Shown one piece after another: positions 58,842-64,000 of a stretch of DNA of 64,000 nt (its first letter is position 1; each line of letters starts with the position of its first letter). Origin of the DNA: Candidatus Moranbacteria bacterium GW2011_GWC2_40_12. GTDB taxonomy: Bacteria > Patescibacteria > Paceibacteria > Moranbacterales > UBA11712. The notes under the pieces were generated by a model. It worked only from the letters and a program-made list of their open reading frames with translations. It did no database searches and had not been told where the DNA came from. The translations under genes were made by a program, and so were the position numbers. The stretch is taken from the NCBI GenBank assembly GCA_000995965.1, contig LBYD01000002.1, positions 62,001 through 126,000 on the forward strand, read 5' to 3'.

Positions 58842-59060
58842 ATGCCGCTAATTTCAATATTTTACTTGATCCTCGTTCTTGTCTATCTCGCCATCGGCGC
58901 AGCAATTATTTTTCATATGCTTTACTACCGGATAAATCGAAAAGTGGCTACGGTAATGTTCTTCATATACTCAACCGGGGGCATAATACTTCTTACTTCA
59001 AATTTTTTCCTCTTCCGGATAGTCAATTGGTATAATATTTTCTCCGACTCTGGATTCTAA
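58842..59060 (+). CDS. Small membrane protein
   Basis: A 72-residue protein with two membrane helices (ISIFYLILVLVYLAIGAAII and VATVMFFIYSTGGIILLTSN). No family recognised. It lies between ruvB and the PH-domain gene and is probably in one transcript with them. Confidence 0.65.
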   Translation: MPLISIFYLILVLVYLAIGAAIIFHMLYYRINRKVATVMFFIYSTGGIILLTSNFFLFRIVNWYNIFSDSGF

Positions 59061-59101
59061 TATTTATTACGCTCTCTTGGATAATAAACTTCATCAAAGA
59101 T

Positions 59102-59668
59102 ATGTTTGAAGAAATAAATTTTCCCGGCCAGCACGAACAAGAGAAAATCATCTTATTTCTTCGCCGCCACTGGTTTATATTTTTGATGCGTATCATCCTT
59201 ATCCTGATTTCGATCATTGCACTTGTGATGATTTATTTTTTCTTCAGTACAGATGATCCCAACCTCAAAGAAAGCACCTATTATAACCTTCTTCTTTTCG
59301 GCGAGAGTCTGGCCACCCTTTTTATTTGGAATTTCTTTTTCATTATGTGGCTCGACTTTTATCTCGACGCCTGGATTGTCACCGACGAGCGAATAATAAA
59401 CATCGAACAGCGGGGTTTTTTCACAAGAAAAATTTCAGAACTTAAGCTCACCAAAATCCAGGACGTCTCTTCAGAGATTATTGGCGCGATTCCCACCCTA
59501 TTGAATTATGGAAATATTCACGTTCAAACGGCCGGAGAGAAAGAGCATTTTGTTTTTATCCAGATACCTGATCCTAATTATGTGAAGAGCGTAATTGTCG
59601 AACTTCAGGAGAAAGAAAGAGTTTCCGAAGAAAAAGAGCTGGGAAAAATCATCAGAGGAGGGAAATGA
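59102..59668 (+). CDS. Membrane protein with bacterial PH domain
   Basis: A 188-residue protein. Two membrane helices (IFLMRIILILISIIALVMIY and YYNLLLFGESLATLFIWNFF) precede a bacterial PH (bPH2, YdbT-like) domain: DAWIVTDERIINIEQRGFFT, ISELKLTKIQDVSSEIIGAI, NYGNIHVQTAGE. The role is unknown; the family is tied to membrane stress. Likely co-transcribed with ruvB. Confidence 0.85.
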   Translation: MFEEINFPGQHEQEKIILFLRRHWFIFLMRIILILISIIALVMIYFFFSTDDPNLKESTYYNLLLFGESLATLFIWNFFFIMWLDFYLDAWIVTDERIINIEQRGFFTRKISELKLTKIQDVSSEIIGAIPTLLNYGNIHVQTAGEKEHFVFIQIPDPNYVKSVIVELQEKERVSEEKELGKIIRGGK

Positions 59669-59773
59669 GTCCAGATTTTCTATTCAGGCAAATATCATTT
59701 GTCAAGATTGGATCTATACTTAAAGCCTCGGCCAATGTTTGGGCTGAACCAAACAAAAATAATATATTTTCTG

Positions 59774-59794
59774 GCAGCTATTTTTGAGCTGTTT
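59774..59794 (+). terminator. Weak intrinsic terminator
   Basis: CAGCT ATTTTTG AGCTG followed by TTTTTG; a GTTTGG/CCAAAC hairpin lies about 30 bases upstream. Confidence 0.55.
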
Positions 59795-59805
59795 TTGTTT
59801 ATACG

Positions 59806-61104
59806 ATGATATACAAACATTCGTATTTCAAATTAGACGCCGAAAGCAAAAAGGTCTTTGATGAAAACAATAAAGAGCTGGCGCTAACGGGCAACGCTTA
59901 TCGTTTGCTTGTTTTCTTGTGTGATAAAAGAAATGCCACCATAACTGACATAAATGACTATTTCGATCCGGCAGGAGCCAAAGACTATACTGGAAATCAT
60001 ATCCGGCAGTATCGATATAAAATACATTCCATTATAGGCTATGGAATAATTGCCTATAAAAACAATATCTATTCAATAAATGGTACGATCTCAAAATATA
60101 GAAATAACGCGGATTTAGAGTTGGCCACCATAAAAATACAGGAGTCTGAAAAAAATCAGGCGGAAAAAGAGACAGAAAAAAATGAGTTTGAAACATCTCG
60201 ACGAAAAAGAAATAAATTGTCCAAAAAAGAAAAACTGGTTATTCCGTCCTTATTAGTCTTTTTGATAATTTTTAGCACGGTTGTTCTGAAAGATAAAAAT
60301 AAAAATTACGGTATAGCTAAAAAATCAAATCTAGTCAACGAAATAGCGGAAAATTCGAATTTAAAGCCTCAAGGTGACATGCTATTGATTCCGGCCGGGG
60401 AATTTTTCATGGGAAGCACCGAGAAACAAGCCATTGAAGCCTGGCGAAAAAATGACGGCGGTTATGATAAGGAGGATTATCTGGCGGAATATCCCCAGCG
60501 AAAAATAATGCTTGGAAATTTTTATATCGATAAGAAAGAAGTGTCCAACAGCGACTATAAAATGTTTGTCGATGCACGAAACCATATTGCTCCCGCGCTT
60601 TGGAGCGATCAAAATCTCAATTCGCCGAGCCTTCCCGTTGTTGGAGTTGACTGGAATGATGCTGAGGCTTTTTGCCGATGGCTTGGGAAAAGATTGCCCA
60701 CTGAAGCCGAATGGGAAAAAGCCGCTCGCGGACCAGACGGAAGAATTTGGCCTTGGGGAAATGCATGGGATCCGGCCAAGGATAATCACGGCATGGGCAC
60801 TGAATATGGCTTTGATGAAAGTGACGGTTACAAATACACCGCGCCTGTCGGCACTGAACTTGGCGTCAGTCCTTATGGAGCTTTGAATATGGCAGGTAAT
60901 GTCTATGAATGGGTAGCTGATGATTTCAACGCTTATCCGGAAAATGACAAATATTCCCAGCAAGATTTCAATAAAGGATTCAAAGTTTTCAAAGGGGGGG
61001 CATATACCGATGGCCAAAGCGATCAACGTCCTGCCTCAAGAATTGGCTACCAAAAGGATTATAAGGATGTTGATATCGGTTTTCGTTGCGCGAAAAATGA
61101 GTAA
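59806..61104 (+). CDS. ToxR-like membrane regulator with FGE-fold outer domain
   Basis: A 432-residue protein with an unusual order. Residues 5-95 look like an OmpR/ToxR-type winged helix (LTGNAYRLLVFLCDKRN, YTGNHIRQYRYKIHSI and a final hairpin NNIYSING). A charged coil follows (100-140), then RRKRNK and one membrane segment (144-161). Residues 190-432 form an FGE/SUMF1 domain: MLLIPAGEFFMGSTEKQA, FYIDKKEVSNSDYKMFVDA, GVDWNDAEAFCRWLGKRLPT, EAEWEKAARGPDGRIWPWGN, NMAGNVYEWVAD, VFKGGAYTDGQSDQR and DIGFRCA. The paired cysteines of true formylglycine-generating enzymes (next to GGS) are absent, so it should sense or bind rather than catalyse. A one-component signal receptor is inferred. Confidence 0.8.
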   Translation: MIYKHSYFKLDAESKKVFDENNKELALTGNAYRLLVFLCDKRNATITDINDYFDPAGAKDYTGNHIRQYRYKIHSIIGYGIIAYKNNIYSINGTISKYRNNADLELATIKIQESEKNQAEKETEKNEFETSRRKRNKLSKKEKLVIPSLLVFLIIFSTVVLKDKNKNYGIAKKSNLVNEIAENSNLKPQGDMLLIPAGEFFMGSTEKQAIEAWRKNDGGYDKEDYLAEYPQRKIMLGNFYIDKKEVSNSDYKMFVDARNHIAPALWSDQNLNSPSLPVVGVDWNDAEAFCRWLGKRLPTEAEWEKAARGPDGRIWPWGNAWDPAKDNHGMGTEYGFDESDGYKYTAPVGTELGVSPYGALNMAGNVYEWVADDFNAYPENDKYSQQDFNKGFKVFKGGAYTDGQSDQRPASRIGYQKDYKDVDIGFRCAKNE

Positions 61105-61143
61105 TACGTCATAGAAAATTCACTTTAAACAAAACTTTTATTG

Positions 61144-61172
61144 CCGTAATACGAGTTTATTACGGTCTTTTT
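61144..61172 (+). terminator. Intrinsic terminator
   Basis: CCGTAATA / TATTACGG, then TCTTTTTTG. Confidence 0.85.
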
Positions 61173-61212
61173 TGTTAGGATGCGCGCAGGATTAATTATT
61201 AATAAAAATCCT

Positions 61213-63597
61213 ATGAAAAAGTTTCTTATCGCTAGCCTGATAGCTACAAGTGCACTTGGCTTTCTTGCTTTAGAAAATCCCGCTAAAGCCGATTCTGGGC
61301 CGCATATTGTTATTAATGAAATCCAACTCTCCGGTGCGCTCAGCAATGACGAATTTATCGAATTGTTCAATCCCGCTGATGATCCGATTGATCTAGAAGG
61401 ATATAAATTGAGTAAAAAGACCAAAACAGGCAGTTCGGAAAGCATTCTTATCAGCACAACTAAATTTCTGGGAACCATTCAGGCACACGGATATTTTCTG
61501 GTTGCCCATCCAAATTACCAAGATGCAATTTTCGCCGATCTCCCTTATTCTGGTTCTACTTACTATATTTCGGGCGACAATACCGTCTTTTTGTATGATA
61601 AAGACGGAATACTTTTAGATAAGGTCGGCTTTGGAGCAGTGGATTATGCAAATTCTGAAAGCAAACCGGCGATAAATCCTGATGCTAATCAGAGCCTATG
61701 CAGAACAAATTTCATAGACACGGATGACAATGCAGCTGATTTTTCAATATCTAACTCTCCCTCACCTCAAAACAGCAGTTTTGCTGGAAGCAACAATGAA
61801 GAACTTTCGGATTTAGATGACGGAGAATCACCGGCAGATATTGAAGATGTTGGAGATATTGAAGATGCTTTTTCGGACGCATCGGGCTCTTGCGTTTCGG
61901 AATCACCAGACATAAATCTCAATGAAATTTTTCCATATCCGGCCAGTGGAGAAGAATTTGTCGAAGTCATAAACACCGGAGAAAGCTGTGTGGATGTTTC
62001 CGGCTGGAAAATAATGGATGAATCCGGTCATAAAAAGGAATTTCCGGAAAATTCAACAATAGGACCAGGAGAGTATTTTTTTCTTAAGGGAAATTTTTAT
62101 CTCAACAATGATTCTGATACGGTATATCTTCTGAATCGAGAAGCAGATACAAAAAATGACGCACTGGATAGTATCCGATATGAAAAGACCCGGAAGAACT
62201 ATTCTTTCAGCTTGGGCGGAGAAAATTGGCGCTGGACATCCGAATTTACTCCTGGAGATGAGAATACTTTTGATTCTTCCGAGAGCGCTGGAAACAAAGA
62301 TGAAAGTATTGCCGACTCGGGAAAAGCAAGCTTAACGGACTCTGAAAATGTATATATCAATGAAATCCTTGCCAATCCCAAGGACGGGTCGGCCGATGAG
62401 TATATAGAAATAGTCAATGGCGAAAGCGGCCCAGTTGATTTGCACGGTTGGATGATTCGCGACGACTCGAAATCAGGGAAATACGTTTTCAAAGAGCATG
62501 TGGAGATCGGACCCGGAGGATATCTTGCGCTATATAAATCCGAATCAAAAATCTCGCTAAACAATTCCAAGGAGTCTGTTTATTTATATAACCCCGCAGG
62601 AAAAATCGTTTCCAGCGCTTCCTATGAAAAATCCCAAAAAAATGCCTCTTACAATTTCGACGGAAAAAACTGGAAATGGAGCAAATATCTCACTCCCGGC
62701 GAGACAAACAAGTTTGATTCCCAGCCGTCGGTGAAAATCAAAAAACCAAAAAAAGCATTCAAAGATCTTTTTACTGAATTTTCCGCCAAGGCCAAAGACA
62801 AAGAAACAAAGAAGCTCAAATACATCTGGGATTTCGGTGACGGGAAGAAAAGCTATCTCGCGAAGACTTCCCACAAATATCAGGGCACCGGAAAATACAC
62901 TGTGACACTGACCGTCAGCGATGATTCCCAAACAATTGAGAAAAGCTTCACAATCTCGGTGAAAAATTATCCCCTGCCCGATCTCGAGATCGTGAAAATT
63001 GTGCCTAATCCCACCGGAGCGGATTCGAACAATGAAACAATTGATCTCAAAAACAGTTCTGGAAAGAAAGTTGACCTTCAGGGCTGGAAAATTGCGACGG
63101 GAGCGGAAGAAAAAGTGTATAACCATCCGCTAAGCGACGGAATAGCTCTAGGCCCGGGTGAAATAAAAACTATTACCCGCGAAGTGTCCAGATTTTCTCT
63201 CAACAACAAAGCCGGGAAAGTGCGCCTTATCTCCCCCGACGACAAAATCGCGGATGAAGTTGAATATTCAAAAGACAAAATCGCCGAAGGCGAGGCTTAT
63301 GTGAAAACCAACGAGGAATGGCGATGGATCTCTCCGCCGGATAATTCTTCAAAAAAAGAGGACCCTTCCAAAGAAGATTCTAGTGATGTTGAAAATGATG
63401 AGAATAACTCGAATGACAATGGAGATATCCTTGGCGCAATAGATGAAAATCAAACGGATTTCGCTCCAAAATTAACCCTGTATACTCCCGAAGATAAATT
63501 TATATTTCTCAAATTTTTCGGCCTATTGGGCTACAAACCGCAAGAAGAAAACTTCTGCCCCGTGAATCAATCGCCCATTAACCTTGCTTATTTCTGA
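61213..63597 (+). CDS. Exported lamin-tail/PKD repeat surface protein
   Basis: A 794-residue secreted protein; start 61213 gives the signal KKFLIASLIATSALGFLALE with cleavage near AKA. Four lamin-tail (LTD) domains are seen by their start 'INEI' strand and 'DLEGYKL/DVSGWKI/DLHGWMI/DLQGWKI' strand, at about residues 35-180, 230-340, 385-500 and 610-720. A PKD domain lies between the third and fourth (YIWDFGDGKKSYLAKTSHKY). Acidic Ser/Asp/Glu linkers separate them. The tail has DILGAIDENQ and no clear membrane anchor. LTD proteins are frequent in CPR and probably act in surface adhesion or nuclease tethering; function here is inferred. Confidence 0.88.
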   Translation: MKKFLIASLIATSALGFLALENPAKADSGPHIVINEIQLSGALSNDEFIELFNPADDPIDLEGYKLSKKTKTGSSESILISTTKFLGTIQAHGYFLVAHPNYQDAIFADLPYSGSTYYISGDNTVFLYDKDGILLDKVGFGAVDYANSESKPAINPDANQSLCRTNFIDTDDNAADFSISNSPSPQNSSFAGSNNEELSDLDDGESPADIEDVGDIEDAFSDASGSCVSESPDINLNEIFPYPASGEEFVEVINTGESCVDVSGWKIMDESGHKKEFPENSTIGPGEYFFLKGNFYLNNDSDTVYLLNREADTKNDALDSIRYEKTRKNYSFSLGGENWRWTSEFTPGDENTFDSSESAGNKDESIADSGKASLTDSENVYINEILANPKDGSADEYIEIVNGESGPVDLHGWMIRDDSKSGKYVFKEHVEIGPGGYLALYKSESKISLNNSKESVYLYNPAGKIVSSASYEKSQKNASYNFDGKNWKWSKYLTPGETNKFDSQPSVKIKKPKKAFKDLFTEFSAKAKDKETKKLKYIWDFGDGKKSYLAKTSHKYQGTGKYTVTLTVSDDSQTIEKSFTISVKNYPLPDLEIVKIVPNPTGADSNNETIDLKNSSGKKVDLQGWKIATGAEEKVYNHPLSDGIALGPGEIKTITREVSRFSLNNKAGKVRLISPDDKIADEVEYSKDKIAEGEAYVKTNEEWRWISPPDNSSKKEDPSKEDSSDVENDENNSNDNGDILGAIDENQTDFAPKLTLYTPEDKFIFLKFFGLLGYKPQEENFCPVNQSPINLAYF

Positions 63598-63646
63598 AAA
63601 TAACCTTCAACAAATAATTCGCTCCTATTCGCTTTTAATTCGCTCT

Positions 63647-64000
63647 TTATTTGCGAGTGTTTAACGTCGTTATCGGCCGCGATTGCGTAATGTAGAAATT
63701 CCCCTTTTCGAGCGCCCATTCGATGTCTTGAGGTTTTTTATAATGTTTTTCAACTCTATCGCAAAGTTTGGCTAATTCGACAATTTGCTTACTGGTCAGT
63801 TTCTGCTGATTTTGTTTTTTTCTTGAAACCGGCTTCCATTCTACACCTTCGCCTTTCTTTTTTATAATCATCCTTGATTGTTCGGAAAAATTTATATCAA
63901 TGTTGCTAAATTCTCTTTTGTTCACCACATATGTGTCCGGCGTGATTTGGCCCGACACAATCGCTTCTCCCAGCCCATATCCAGCTTCAATCACCATTTG
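63647..64000 (-). CDS. PEP-synthase-type ATP-grasp domain protein (partial)
   Basis: The minus frame is open to the right edge. It encodes the C-terminal part of a PPDK_N/PEP-synthase pyruvate-binding domain: MVIEAGYGLGEAIVSGQITP, LAKLCDRVEKHYKKPQDIEW and ITQSRPITTL, then stops at 63647. Full PEP synthase continues with the phospho-histidine domain after this point, so this is a one-domain version or one half of a split enzyme. The complete ppsA lies at 25246. The start is outside the window. Confidence 0.85.
   Translation of the reverse strand, partial: QMVIEAGYGLGEAIVSGQITPDTYVVNKREFSNIDINFSEQSRMIIKKKGEGVEWKPVSRKKQNQQKLTSKQIVELAKLCDRVEKHYKKPQDIEWALEKGNFYITQSRPITTLNTRK

Overview
The window looks like a piece of a Patescibacteria (Candidate Phyla Radiation) genome, most like the Parcubacteria/Moranbacteria side. 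The signs are compact, mostly minus-strand gene runs, many starts without a clear Shine-Dalgarno, single-copy housekeeping genes next to CPR-type proteins (a DUF5674-like protein, a membrane-anchored HTH protein, LTD/PKD surface protein, tandem PilB, small GIY-YIG protein), and low overall GC. Placement is inferred from gene content only.

Layout. 1-3.7 kb: a purN-purL operon, visibly GC-richer than the rest; purL runs off the left edge and purN carries a homopolymer frameshift. 4-7.4 kb: a zinc-ribbon protein, a C39-like membrane protein and two paralogous transglycosylase-like membrane proteins, with a structured leader between the last two. 7.4-15.5 kb (minus): rpoD, dnaG, an ACT regulator, a NUDIX hydrolase, superoxide reductase, an MFS pump, an HD hydrolase and a type IV AbiE toxin-antitoxin pair with a consensus promoter and an inverted-repeat operator. 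15.8-22.2 kb: an AlbA_2/ATPase regulator, a frameshifted P-loop kinase, a 54-aa zinc protein, TauE, a deoxyribosyltransferase-like protein, then ahcY and an adenosine-kinase-like gene that together clear S-adenosylhomocysteine. 22.4-25.3 kb: paralogous small hypotheticals, tRNA-Ser(GGA) with a GIY-YIG ORF inserted at its 5' end, and a lipoprotein-like gene inserted at the 3' end of ppsA. 25-42 kb: ppsA, pyk, lemA-htpX, Mur ligase, FemAB, ruvA, rpsT, a TrmB regulator, holA. 42-51 kb: mutM, a polytopic membrane protein, polA, tsaE, small exported proteins, a degenerate DHH protein. 51-64 kb: two glycoside hydrolases around an EamA transporter, a double-length PilB ATPase, an unidentified structured element with 23-bp closing arms, ruvB, bacterial PH protein, a ToxR-like transmembrane regulator with an FGE-fold sensor, an LTD/PKD surface protein, and the edge of a second PEP-synthase-type gene.

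The most unusual layer is repetitive rather than genic. (i) At least nine intergenic spacers and five coding sequences contain A/T-rich sequence with a 7-base period, often folding as long imperfect palindromes; in dnaG, the Mur ligase, femAB, mutM and tsaE it is read in frame. (ii) A separate 30-bp element built of two 15-bp hairpins sits inside pyk, ppsA and the Mur ligase in different reading frames, like Rickettsia palindromic elements. (iii) Two single genes are each flanked by a duplicated piece of the target gene (25 bp of tRNA-Ser; 63 bp of ppsA), suggesting single-gene insertion at conserved gene ends.
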